From: Streptomonospora nanhaiensis
GTDB taxonomy: Bacteria; Actinomycetota; Actinomycetes; Streptosporangiales; Streptosporangiaceae
Assembly (NCBI RefSeq): GCF_026642255.1
Contig: NZ_CP113264.1
Coordinates: 2,728,001 to 2,792,000, forward strand
Direction of reading: 5' to 3'
Length of the DNA stretch: 64,000 bases
Numbering within the stretch: the stretch's first letter is position 1; the number at the start of each line of letters is the position of its first letter. This document shows, piece after piece, positions 27,582 to 36,235 of this stretch. Position numbers and translations under genes: made by a program. The notes under the pieces were generated by a model, which saw only the letters and a program-made list of their open reading frames with translations, ran no database searches and was not told the DNA's origin.

Positions 27582-27937
27582 GGCCTGTACACCGCCCATG
27601 TCCTGACCGTCCCCGGGGCGCGTGCCGCGCCCGGTTCCGGATAGCGGGACGCCCACCGTCCGGACACCCGGCGGCGCGGGTCCCGCGCCGTGGGGCCGGG
27701 GGTGACGGCGTCGTTCGGATACCGGTGGTCCAGTTCCTGGCCCGCCCGGTGGGAGGACTCCAGGAGGCCGCCGCGGTCCCGTGCGGCCCCCGCGCCCGGT
27801 GCTTCCGCGCCGGCCGGGAGGGCCGGTCCCACGGCGTGGTCACGGCCGCGGGGGCGGGCGCGCGTGTGGTCCGGTCCCGGGCCGCCGGGTCGGCGGCCCG
27901 CCGGGGACGCGCGCCGTGTCGAGAAACCGAAGGGCAT
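27578..27937 (-). pseudogene. Degenerate QueD-like 6-carboxytetrahydropterin synthase
   Basis: A 119-codon frame with AGGGAGG eight bases before its ATG and a stop overlapping queE's ATG (ATGA). It sits exactly where queD is expected. QueD landmarks survive: MPFGFSTRR at the start, ELDHRYPNDAV with GPTAR in the middle, TWAVYRP at the end. The zinc-ligand His positions of the family (AAHRL and RLHGHS) read AGRRP and RPRGRD here, so all three are Arg. Most apparent changes are A-to-G or T-to-C. Either this is a decayed queD or an over-interpreted Arg/Pro-rich frame. It could not be catalytic as read. Confidence 0.5.
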
Positions 27938-28154
27938 GGATGAACCTCCCTGACTCCGAGGATGGGCGCGACGCTCCCCAAGCGCATCACGGTCACCACC
28001 GAGAGATCTGCGGAGCGCCGACGAAGGATGGTCCGCGGCCGGCTCCGGCGTCCCCGTGGGCCGGTCCGCCCCGGGACCCGGGCGGGGAACCCCCGGGCCC
28101 GCGCCCCTCCGCCTCCGGGCCGCGGGTCCGGAGGCGCCCCCGCGCACACGCGTC

Positions 28155-28183
28155 GGGGCCGTGGCACGGCGTGCCACGGCCCC
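28155..28183. terminator. Strong hairpin between queC and the queDE-folE block
   Basis: A perfect 13-bp stem (28155-28167 with 28171-28183) and three-base loop, GGC. It lies in the 376-bp gap after queC, so queC may be transcribed separately from the downstream genes. A second hairpin (28291-28300 with 28307-28316) includes the queC stop codon. The rest of the gap shows nothing recognisable. Confidence 0.7.
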
Positions 28184-28313
28184 GGACGCGCGGTCTCGCG
28201 CGGATCAGGCCCGGATCGGCCCGGGCGGCCCCGTCAGGAGGCCCCGGGCGGCGTCGCGGAGGGGAGGGTCCGGACGCCCGTCCCGGCGGCTGACCGCTCC
28301 GTGCGGGGAGCGG

Positions 28314-29063
28314 TCAGGGCGCGGCGAAGCGCGCGTCGCCGTCCAGGTACTCGGTGGGGTCGGTGAGGCCCGCCTCCCGGAACGCCTCGGCCCGTTCGTA
28401 GCAGGTCCCGCACGTCCCGCAGTGGATGTCGCCCCCCTTGTAGCAGGACCAGCTGAGCCCCAGCGGCGCGCCGAGGCGCACGCCGTGCCGGGCGATGTCG
28501 GCCTTGGACCACGTCATGAAGGGGGTCTCGACGCGCGGTGCGGTGAACCCCTCGTTGGCGACCGCCACCAGGTTGCGCAGCGCGTCGACGAAGGCCGGGC
28601 GGCAGTCCGGGTACACGAAGTGGTCGCCGGCGTGCATCCCGAGCGCCACCGTGTCGGCCCGGCGGGCCACGGCCATCGACACGGCGAGGTTGGCGAGCAC
28701 GGCGTTGCGGTTCGGGACGACCGTGGCGCGCATGGCCTCCTCCGCGTAGTGCCCGTCGGGGACGGTCACCCGGTCGTCGGTGAGGGCCGAGCCCGTGAGC
28801 AGCGACCCCAGTCCCGACAGGTCCAGCACGTGGTGTTCCGCACCGTAGTGGCGGGCGATCTCCCGGGCCGAGTCGATCTCCTTCCGGTGCCGTTGCCCGT
28901 AGTCGACCGTGAGGGCCACCAGCCTGAACCGCAGCGCCGCGAAGTGCGCCAGCAGTGTCGTGGAGTCCATCCCCCCGGACAACACCACGACCGCGGTGAA
29001 GGGGTCGCGCGCGGCATCGTCGTGGAACGCGTCCTGTGCTTCCATCGGCATCTCCATCCCCAT
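28314..29063 (-). CDS. queC: 7-cyano-7-deazaguanine (preQ0) synthase
   Basis: A 249-residue QueC that uses ATP and ammonia to turn 7-carboxy-7-deazaguanine into preQ0. The PP-loop VLSGGMDSTTLLAH is at 27-40, TVDYGQRHRKEIDSA follows, and the zinc site is the late CYKGGDIHCGTCGTC. All key residues are intact, in contrast to queE and queD nearby. In actinomycetes preQ0 is used mainly for pyrrolopyrimidine antibiotics or DNA modification rather than queuosine. The adjacent LAL regulator and methyltransferase may be leftovers of such a cluster; that is inference. Confidence 0.94.
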   Translation of the reverse strand: MGMEMPMEAQDAFHDDAARDPFTAVVVLSGGMDSTTLLAHFAALRFRLVALTVDYGQRHRKEIDSAREIARHYGAEHHVLDLSGLGSLLTGSALTDDRVTVPDGHYAEEAMRATVVPNRNAVLANLAVSMAVARRADTVALGMHAGDHFVYPDCRPAFVDALRNLVAVANEGFTAPRVETPFMTWSKADIARHGVRLGAPLGLSWSCYKGGDIHCGTCGTCYERAEAFREAGLTDPTEYLDGDARFAAP

Positions 29064-29201
29064 GGGGCGGCTCGGCGCCGGGGCGGCGCCCGGGCCCCGG
29101 CGGCTGTCATGTGGTCACAGTGTCGTGCGGGCGCGACCGGGGCACATCACGGCCCGCGACCGAAATGTTCTCGCGCGGTACCGAAGTGGCGCCGGACCCG
29201 G

Positions 29202-32030
29202 TCAGGGGCCGCCGACCAGGATCTCCCACGTCCCGGGACCGCCGAGGACCTTGCCGAACTCGCCCCGGCCGGAGATGCCGAGCTTGCGGTAGGCGCTCGA
29301 CAGGTGCAGCTCCACGGTGCGGCGGGTGATGTGCCGGTTGCCGGCGATCGTCTTGTTGGCCTGGCCCAGGAGCGCGTCGATCAGGATCTCCCGTTCGCGC
29401 GGCGTCAGGGCGAGGATGCCCCGCACCGACACGTCCTGCGGGGCGCGCCCCTCCAGGGCCACCAGCTGGAGGCGTACGCGGTCGGCGAGGTCGCGCGCCC
29501 CCCGGTCGACGGCCAGCCCCGCCGACCGGCTCAGCGCGGCCACCGCCTCCTTGTGCCGGCCCAGTCGCGCCAGCACCGTCCCCAGCTCGGCGGTGGTCCT
29601 CGCCGTCTCGAGGTCGTGCCCGGTGCCCTGGAGCAGGTCGACCGCCGAGTGCAGCAGCTCCAGCGCCGCGGGGCCCCCGGAGAGCGAGCCCCACACGCGC
29701 AGTGCCCGCGCGCGCTCCTGCGGCGAGCCGGTCCCCTCGGCGAACTCCAGCTGCCTGCGGGCGACCCGCAGCGCCTCGTCGCGTGCCCCCGTCTTGGCCA
29801 GGAGCACGGCTCCCTCGCTCCGCCAGCAGAGCGTCCCCGGCCCCGCGGCCCCCGCCTCCTCGCGGCGGCGGACGATCCCCAGCAGCTCCTCGGCGCCCTC
29901 GGTCAGCTCACCGGCCCTCACGCGCAGCCTCGCCCGGGCGAGCGGGACGTCGGCGTCGTACCAGGCGGGCGGCACGTGGCCCTCGTGGTGGTGGCGGCGC
30001 AGCAGGGCCTCCGCCCCGGCGGGGTCGCCCAGGTCGAGCTGGACGTTGGCCAGCAGGCCGACGAGGCGGGTCCGGAACCTGCCGTAGCCGTGGCCCGCGT
30101 GGGCCGGCAGGTCCGACAGCCGCTCGGTGAGCACGTGCCGTGCCGCCTGGAGGTCGCCCGCGGCGTAGTGCCCGGCGGCCTCGGCGAGCTCGACCTCCGC
30201 ACGCACCCAGCGGGGGAGGCGGTCCAGGTCGTCGACGAGCGCGCGCCGGCGCGCGAACGCCTCGGCCCGGTGGCCGCAGCCGACGAGCACCGACAGCGCG
30301 GCGGGGAGCGCCGCCGGGTGCAGCAGGAGGTCGTCCAGGTCGTGGTCCAGGGCCTCGCGCGCCTCGGCGAGCGCGACCGCGGGCACCCCGTCCAGCTGGT
30401 GGGAGGACAGCGCCCCCATGGCCGTGGCGGCGGGAGGGCGCGCCGCGCCGCCGGCGCCGCGGGCGCCCTCCGCGGGGGCCGTCGGCACGGGCGCCATGGA
30501 CCGGCCGTAGGCCAGGAAGGACCGCGGCCAGTCCTCGCGCTCCGTGCCGGCGACCACGTCCCGCACCGCGTCCAGGACGGCGCGCTCGTCGTCGCGGCGG
30601 TCGTCCTCGCACAGCGTCGCGCCGATCAGGCCGAGCAGCCGGCGGCGGACCGACGCGTCGGCGGTGCGGCCGAGGATCTCCACCGCGGCGCGCAGCCCCG
30701 TCCGCCGGTCGAGCGCGATCCGGGCGGACGCGAGTTCGGGCGCGACGCGGGCCCAGGCGTCCTCGGTCCCGGCCTGGGCGGCGTACTCCAGGTAGCGGAC
30801 CCGGTCCCGGGCGGAGGTGTCGGGGGCCCGGGCGGCCGTGATCATGGCGGTCGCCGACCAGGGGGTGTCCAGGGGGACCGTCGAGGCCGCCAGGTGCCGG
30901 GCCGGCCGCTGCCCGGCGTCGCGGCGCCGGTGCAGGAAGGTGGCGGCGGCCAGGTGGGCGGCGTTGCAGCTCATCACGGTCATCGAGCCGAGCAGCGCGG
31001 TGCCCAGCAGCGGGTGGCGGAGCGCCACCGCGTGGTCGTCGGTGACCAGGCGCATCCGGACCAGGAGGTCGAGTGTGGCCAGCGTGTCCTCGAGGGGGGT
31101 GCCGCTGAGGCGCGCCACGAGCGCCGGGTCGGCCTCGCCGGAGGTGGACGCCACGACGATCGCCTCGGCCACCCGCCGGGCCCGGTGGTCGACGCGGTTG
31201 GCCCGTCCGATGACCGCCTCGGCCACGGAGGGGATCACGGCCTCGCGCAGTGCGGCCGCCGTGCGTGGAGGGATCGCCTGGGCCCGTATCCAGTCGCCCA
31301 CGGCGCCGACCATGAACGGGTTGCCGGCGGTGATCCGGTGGCACGTGTCGACCAGGCCGGCGTCGGGGCGGCGGCCGAGCCGCTCGTGCAGCAGCGCGCC
31401 GGTCTCCCGCACGGACAGGCCGGTCAGGGTGGCGGTGCGGGCGCCGAGCAGCAGGTCCGCGAGCTCGGAGGGCGCCACGGGGGGCTCGCCGCTCCTGGTC
31501 GAGGCGACGAGGGTCACCGGCAGGTGCGCGACGTCCCGCAGGGCGTCCCGGAGCCGGACGAGCGAGGCCGGGCCCGCCAGGTCGACGTCGTCCAGCGCGA
31601 TCAGCAGGGGGGCGTCCCGGGTCAGCGACTCCACCAGTTCCCGGAACCCGGCCGGTACGCCGTCCGCGGCGGGTTCCCGCGCGGGCGCGCCACCCGGGTC
31701 GACGCGGGCCCGCGGGCGCGCGGCGGCGTCCTCCGGCCCCTGCGGCTCCGCGGGGCGGTGGTCGGCGGCCAGTCGGAGCAGGTCGTCCGCGAGCGCGGCG
31801 ACCAGCCGGTTCGCGTGCCGGGAGCACGCGATGAACGCCGCGCGGCCGTCGTGGCCCGGTGCGGGACGGCACACCGAGGCGAGAAGACTGGTCCGTCCCA
31901 CCTTGGGCTCCCCCGTGACCACGTGGGAGGTGAGCCCCGTGCGCCTGCTGTGGTGGTGGGCCGACCGCAGTCTCGCGACCAGCTCGGCCCTGCCCGCGAT
32001 CTCACCGTGCCGTGTCGGCGTGTCCAGCAT
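29202..32030 (-). CDS. LAL-type (large ATP-binding LuxR) transcriptional regulator
   Basis: A 942-residue regulator. A P-loop ATPase domain occupies residues about 10-330: Walker A TGEPKVGRTSLL (39-50), with Arg where the family usually has Lys, and Walker B PLLIALDDVDL. A long helical TPR-like region follows. The C-terminal LuxR HTH has TPREREILIDALLGQANKTI and ITRRTVELHLSSAYRKLGI. LAL proteins are pathway-specific activators of secondary metabolism or sugar use. ATG 32030 follows GAGGACAA; the open frame continues upstream but without a start. It sits between a methyltransferase and queC, both in the same orientation. Confidence 0.9.
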   Translation of the reverse strand: MLDTPTRHGEIAGRAELVARLRSAHHHSRRTGLTSHVVTGEPKVGRTSLLASVCRPAPGHDGRAAFIACSRHANRLVAALADDLLRLAADHRPAEPQGPEDAAARPRARVDPGGAPAREPAADGVPAGFRELVESLTRDAPLLIALDDVDLAGPASLVRLRDALRDVAHLPVTLVASTRSGEPPVAPSELADLLLGARTATLTGLSVRETGALLHERLGRRPDAGLVDTCHRITAGNPFMVGAVGDWIRAQAIPPRTAAALREAVIPSVAEAVIGRANRVDHRARRVAEAIVVASTSGEADPALVARLSGTPLEDTLATLDLLVRMRLVTDDHAVALRHPLLGTALLGSMTVMSCNAAHLAAATFLHRRRDAGQRPARHLAASTVPLDTPWSATAMITAARAPDTSARDRVRYLEYAAQAGTEDAWARVAPELASARIALDRRTGLRAAVEILGRTADASVRRRLLGLIGATLCEDDRRDDERAVLDAVRDVVAGTEREDWPRSFLAYGRSMAPVPTAPAEGARGAGGAARPPAATAMGALSSHQLDGVPAVALAEAREALDHDLDDLLLHPAALPAALSVLVGCGHRAEAFARRRALVDDLDRLPRWVRAEVELAEAAGHYAAGDLQAARHVLTERLSDLPAHAGHGYGRFRTRLVGLLANVQLDLGDPAGAEALLRRHHHEGHVPPAWYDADVPLARARLRVRAGELTEGAEELLGIVRRREEAGAAGPGTLCWRSEGAVLLAKTGARDEALRVARRQLEFAEGTGSPQERARALRVWGSLSGGPAALELLHSAVDLLQGTGHDLETARTTAELGTVLARLGRHKEAVAALSRSAGLAVDRGARDLADRVRLQLVALEGRAPQDVSVRGILALTPREREILIDALLGQANKTIAGNRHITRRTVELHLSSAYRKLGISGRGEFGKVLGGPGTWEILVGGP

Positions 32031-32134
32031 TGTTGTCCTCGTGATCGGAGAAACCGAACCGATGGAGCCCCCGTCGGGGCCGTGGTCCGGGGCGGACGGA
32101 GGCGTCCGTGCCGCCCCGGCACGGCTGTCGGGGG

Positions 32135-33031
32135 TCAGGAACCGGGACGGGCGACCAGGACCGCGCCCTGGTCGCCGATCCCGTGGGGGCGGGCGGCGAA
32201 GTGGCGCTCCAGGGCCGGTTCCAGGGCGGCCCTGACCTCGTCGGCCCCGGGGTGGAGCTGGTACCAGAAGTCGGTCAGCACGGTCGCCGCCGCCGCGGCG
32301 CGCTTCGCCGGCTCCTCCTCGGCGAAGCGGACCGAGGCCTCCGTGCGGTGCAGCGAGAACTCCCCGAAGCCCCGTTCGGCGAGGAGGCGGGCGGCCGTCG
32401 CCAGCAGGTAGCCGTGGTGGTCGCGGGGGTCGCCGGAGACCGGGGCGCAGACGTCGTTGAACAGCCCCAGGACCTCGCTGTCGGCTCCGCCGACGATCAG
32501 CACGATCTTCGCCTCCGGGGCGCCCGGGTCGCAGACCCGGACCATCTCCGTGACGGCTTTCTCGACGTCGTCGACGAAGGGGAGGACCCACGCGCCGTAG
32601 ACGGCGTCGAAGGAGGCGTCGGGGAAGGGGAGGTCCTCGGCGGTTCCCGCGAAGACGCTCACCCCGGCTTCGGCGGCCTCGTCCCGCATCGACTCCACCA
32701 GTTGCGCGTGCGGCTCGACGGTGGTGCAGTGCCCGATCCGGGCGGCGACGGCGCGGGAGAGCTCCCCGATGCCGCCGCCGACGTCGAGCACGTGACGGTT
32801 GGCGGCCATGAGGCTCTGGACGAGGGAGAGCTCCTCACCGCGTTCGAGCCTGGTCGCGAACCCCACCCATCCGTCGCCGGTCACCCTCCGCGGGCCGCGG
32901 AACCGGGCGGGAAGCAGGTCTCGGGGCCCCAGCGCGGGGTGCTCCAGGACCTGGGCGAGGGTGAGCCGTGTGCCCCCGGGTTCCCGGGGGGTGCTGCCGT
33001 GTGCCGGTGTATCGGCTCGTGCTTCGGTCAT
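32135..33031 (-). CDS. Class I SAM-dependent methyltransferase
   Basis: A 298-residue methyltransferase. Motif I is HVLDVGGGIGELSRAVA (about 79-95), and motif II/III are TTVEPHAQLVESM and FAGTAEDLPFPDASFDAVYG, the Methyltransf_11 pattern. The C-terminal helical part has no recognisable substrate domain. ATG 33031 follows AGAGAGG. The gene is upstream of, and co-directional with, the LAL regulator (104-bp gap). The substrate is unknown. Confidence 0.87.
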   Translation of the reverse strand: MTEARADTPAHGSTPREPGGTRLTLAQVLEHPALGPRDLLPARFRGPRRVTGDGWVGFATRLERGEELSLVQSLMAANRHVLDVGGGIGELSRAVAARIGHCTTVEPHAQLVESMRDEAAEAGVSVFAGTAEDLPFPDASFDAVYGAWVLPFVDDVEKAVTEMVRVCDPGAPEAKIVLIVGGADSEVLGLFNDVCAPVSGDPRDHHGYLLATAARLLAERGFGEFSLHRTEASVRFAEEEPAKRAAAAATVLTDFWYQLHPGADEVRAALEPALERHFAARPHGIGDQGAVLVARPGS

Positions 33032-33687
33032 GCTCTGCGCACCTCTCTTAGCCGTGGGGGAGGGGGCCGTGTCCGGGGGAGTGCGGCCCTCTCCGCGGTC
33101 CCGTGTCGCCTGCGGCGCCGACCGCGGGCGGGAGCCCCGTCCTCGAACGTCCCGGAACGGACCGTGCCGCCGTGGTTCGCCGGTCCCGGCGCCGACCGCA
33201 TGGGGAGGTATCCCCGTGAGGTGGAGGGGAAAACCGCGGGGTGGTGGAATTCCCCCTCCGGTTTTCCCGCTCCCGACCCGGAGGCCGCCGGAAAGGGATT
33301 TCCCCCGGTGGCAATGGCGGGCGGGAGATGTGTTTCCCGAGCGTGCGCGCGGAGGGTCGGAAACCGTGGGCGGCGCGGCCTCGCGCCGACCCCGCCCGGG
33401 AGCCCGTGTGGCAGGGACTGTCGCAGGTGGCGCCTGGGGTGATGGCCCTGTTTGAGGCGGTCCGGGGGTCCCCTTTCCGGCTTCGCCGGAATTCCCTTGT
33501 GCGGGAATCCCGGAGCGGACCCGACTGTCGAACGGGGGACTCCGGTAAGCGGCGCGGTCGCCCGAAAGAGCGAAAATTTCGGGCTGCCCGTTGTTTTTCC
33601 CGGGGTCGCCTCAAGAACAAATCGGTCTTCTTGTGTATATTGCCGGTCGAATTAAGCGGTGTGTGGCAAGAAGGAAACCCGCGGGGG
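33032..33687. other. Long leader/intergenic region upstream of the methyltransferase
   Basis: 656 bp without a supported gene. Its right third (about 33580-33670) is unusually AT-rich for this genome. Frames across it lack ribosome sites. The main structure is the inverted repeat listed separately. Confidence 0.45.
33227..33268. repeat. 10-bp inverted repeat with nested stem
   Basis: GGGAAAACCG (33227-33236) and CGGTTTTCCC (33259-33268) are perfect complements. Inside them GGGG (33238-33241) faces CCCC (33252-33255). The result is one long, nearly continuous hairpin about 196 bp upstream of the methyltransferase start: an operator, attenuator or terminator of the MarR transcript. Confidence 0.55.
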
Positions 33688-34164
33688 TCAGTCCCGCTCG
33701 CCCATGAGGGAGATCTGCTCGCTGACCGCCCGGAAGCCCTGTTCGAGGGCGCGCAGGTCCTCCATGCGCAGGCCCATGAGGATGTCCCTGCGGAACGGGC
33801 GTGCCACGGCCAGGCGCCGTACGACCGAGGTGCCGAGGGGTGTGGCGTGGACGCGGCGGACACGGTGGTCGTGGGGATCGGTCGAACGCGTGGCGACGCC
33901 CTGGCCCACGAGCCGGTCGAGAAGGCCGGACATCGACGCCATGGAGACGCCGAACGAGGCGGACAGGCTTCTCCCCGTCGCCCCCTCCTCGGTGGTGACC
34001 AGGATCATCAGCACTTTGAGCTGTTGGATCGTGAGGTCCATCGAGAGCAGGTTCTGGAGGAGGGCGGTCAGTACGGCCTCCTCCATGGATCCGTTCAGGG
34101 TCTGGATCTCGTGCACGATGCGTTCGCGTTCGTGTTCGCCCTGTTCAGTCACCTCTCGTGGCAT
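33688..34164 (-). CDS. MarR-family transcriptional regulator
   Basis: A 158-residue MarR protein starting at ATG 34164 (MPREVTEQGEHERERIVHE). The winged HTH spans residues about 40-105: LTIQQLKVLMILVTTEEGAT, GRSLSASFGVSMASMSGLLD as recognition helix, and a DPHDHRVRRVHATPLG wing with the conserved DxR. It diverges from the Baeyer-Villiger-type monooxygenase, which it probably represses until a phenolic or lipophilic ligand binds; the ligand is not deducible. Confidence 0.9.
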   Translation of the reverse strand: MPREVTEQGEHERERIVHEIQTLNGSMEEAVLTALLQNLLSMDLTIQQLKVLMILVTTEEGATGRSLSASFGVSMASMSGLLDRLVGQGVATRSTDPHDHRVRRVHATPLGTSVVRRLAVARPFRRDILMGLRMEDLRALEQGFRAVSEQISLMGERD

Positions 34165-34212
34165 ACCGCCATGATAGATCGCCGCGCGCGGGCCACCCCC
34201 CGACTCCAATAC

Positions 34213-34227
34213 TTAGGGCGATGCTAA
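34213..34227. promoter_or_regulatory. Candidate MarR operator
   Basis: TTAG-N7-CTAA (34213-34227) lies 49 bp upstream of the MarR start, in the only AT-rich part of the divergent gap. MarR sites are often imperfect palindromes of this size; binding is inferred. Confidence 0.4.
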
Positions 34228-34388
34228 CCTTTTTGAGCACGGTTCACAGACACCTCCGTCGCAGCGCGTGACGAACGCCCCGATCCCCCGCGGAGCCCCG
34301 TCGGGCGGCGCCGCCGCCCCCGAGAGGACCTCCGGCCCCGCGCCCGCCGCCCCGCTGCGACACGTCGGCAACGAAGTGAGGACGGCAC

Positions 34389-36206
34389 ATGACCACAGCC
34401 TCCGGCGCGACCTCGAACATCGACGACCAGATCGAAGAGGTGGACCTCGAAGCGCTACGGGCCAGATACGCCCGGGAGCGCGACCGCCGCATCCGCCCCG
34501 ACGGAGCGACCCAGTACCGCACGGCCGCCGGCGAGTTCGGCTACTACGCGAAGGACCCGTACACCCCGCGGACCGAGCGGGAGGCGCTGACGGACACCGT
34601 GGAGGTGCTCGTCATCGGCGGCGGGTTCGGCGGGCTCACCACCGGGGCGCGGCTGCGGCAGGCGGGCGTCGAGTCCCTCCGGATGATGGACGAGGCGGGC
34701 GACTTCGGCGGGACCTGGTACTGGAACCGCTACCCGGGCATCCACTGCGACATCGAGTCGTACTCCTACATGCCCCTGCTGGAGGAGGTCGGCTACGTGC
34801 CCAAGTGGCGCTACGCCCCCGGGGAGGAGATCCGGCAGCACGCGGTGGCGATCGCCGAGACCTTCGGCCTGTACCGCGACGCGCTGTTCCACACGCGGGT
34901 CACCGGCCTGGAGTGGGACGAGCAGGCGGACGAGTGGGTGGTCGAGACCGACCGCGGCGACCGCATGCGCGCCCGGTTCGTCATCACCTCCTCGGGCACG
35001 CTCACCCAGCCGAAGCTGCCCGGCATCCCCGGCATCGAGACCTTCCGGGGCCACACCTTCCACACGAGCCGGTGGGACTACGGCTACACGGGCGGCGACC
35101 AGGAGGGCGGGCTCGACGGCCTCGCGGACAAGAGGGTCGCGGTCGTGGGCACCGGGGCCACGGGCGTCCAGGTCATCCCGCACCTGGGCCGCGACGCGCA
35201 GCACCTGTACGTGTTCCAGAGGACCCCCTCCTCGGTGGACGTGCGCGACAACCGGCCCACCGACCCGGAGTGGGCGGCGTCCCTGCGCCCGGGCTGGCAG
35301 CGCGAGCGCATGGAGAACTTCCTCGCGATCGTCTCCGGCGAACAGGTCGGGACCGACCTGACCCGGGACGGCTGGACGTCGACGGCGCGGCTCCAGCGCA
35401 AGATGATCACCGGCACGCTGGACACCGGCCTCCCCCCGGAGGAGCGCGAGAGGATCGACGAACTCGTCGACGCGCGGAAGATGAACCAGATCCGGGCCCG
35501 CGTGGACGAGGTCGTCGACGACCCGGCCACGGCCGAACTGCTCAAGCCCTGGTACCGCTACATGTGCAAGCGGCCCTGCTTCAGCGACCACTACCTCCAG
35601 ACCTTCAACCGGCCCGACGTCACCCTCGTCGACACCGCCGACCACGGCGGCATCACGCGCATGACCGAGGACTCGATCGTCGTCGGGGACACCGAGTACC
35701 CCGTCGACTGCGTCGTCTTCGCCACCGGGTTCGACGTGGGCCGCTCCGGGGTCATGTCCGGCACGCTGCCGGTGCGCGGGCGCGGCGGTCGGGGACTGCT
35801 GGAGTCGTGGAGCCGCGGGCCCAGCACGCTGCACGGCTTCTACAGCAACGGGTTCCCTAACCTCTTCCACCTGGGGCCACTGCAGAACGCGAACTCCGTG
35901 AACTTCGCGCACATCCTGCTGGAGCAGGCCGAGCACATCGCCGTCGTCGTCGCCGAGGCCCGCAAGAGCGGCGTTCCCGTGGTCGAGCCCTCGCAGGAGG
36001 CGGCCGACGAGTGGGGCCGGACCGTCCGGGAGACGGCGCACGACAACTCCGCGTTCCAGGCCGAGTGCACGCCCGGCTACTACAACCGCGAGGGGGCCGG
36101 CGTCCACGGCGGCTCCTCCTACAGCCCGGGCCCCGTCGCCTTCCACCGGCTGCTCGGGGACTGGCGCAAGAGCAGCATCGGCGACGTCCTGGGCGCGAAG
36201 CCGTGA
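34389..36206 (+). CDS. Baeyer-Villiger-type flavin monooxygenase
   Basis: A 605-residue class B flavoprotein monooxygenase. The FAD motif is VIGGGFGGLTTGA (75-87) and the NADPH motif VVGTGATGVQVIPHL (252-266). Between them FRGHTFHTSRWDYG (219-232) is the Baeyer-Villiger fingerprint FxGxxxHxxxW[P/D]. It has the N-terminal extension and length of the cyclohexanone/cyclopentadecanone/phenylacetone-type enzymes. These oxidise ketones to esters or lactones. ATG 34389 follows GAGGACGGCAC. The exported SMP-30-like protein starts 29 bp downstream, suggesting one operon controlled by the divergent MarR. Confidence 0.93.
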   Translation: MTTASGATSNIDDQIEEVDLEALRARYARERDRRIRPDGATQYRTAAGEFGYYAKDPYTPRTEREALTDTVEVLVIGGGFGGLTTGARLRQAGVESLRMMDEAGDFGGTWYWNRYPGIHCDIESYSYMPLLEEVGYVPKWRYAPGEEIRQHAVAIAETFGLYRDALFHTRVTGLEWDEQADEWVVETDRGDRMRARFVITSSGTLTQPKLPGIPGIETFRGHTFHTSRWDYGYTGGDQEGGLDGLADKRVAVVGTGATGVQVIPHLGRDAQHLYVFQRTPSSVDVRDNRPTDPEWAASLRPGWQRERMENFLAIVSGEQVGTDLTRDGWTSTARLQRKMITGTLDTGLPPEERERIDELVDARKMNQIRARVDEVVDDPATAELLKPWYRYMCKRPCFSDHYLQTFNRPDVTLVDTADHGGITRMTEDSIVVGDTEYPVDCVVFATGFDVGRSGVMSGTLPVRGRGGRGLLESWSRGPSTLHGFYSNGFPNLFHLGPLQNANSVNFAHILLEQAEHIAVVVAEARKSGVPVVEPSQEAADEWGRTVRETAHDNSAFQAECTPGYYNREGAGVHGGSSYSPGPVAFHRLLGDWRKSSIGDVLGAKP

Positions 36207-36235
36207 CCCGTCCGCCCCGACCGAAGGGAAACCGT

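Noticed and set aside
27578-27937. Considered as a RiPP precursor or novel small protein
   Set aside because: Position, overlap with queE and the surviving ELDHRYPND and TWAVYRP landmarks fit a degenerate queD better; no RiPP maturation genes are nearby.
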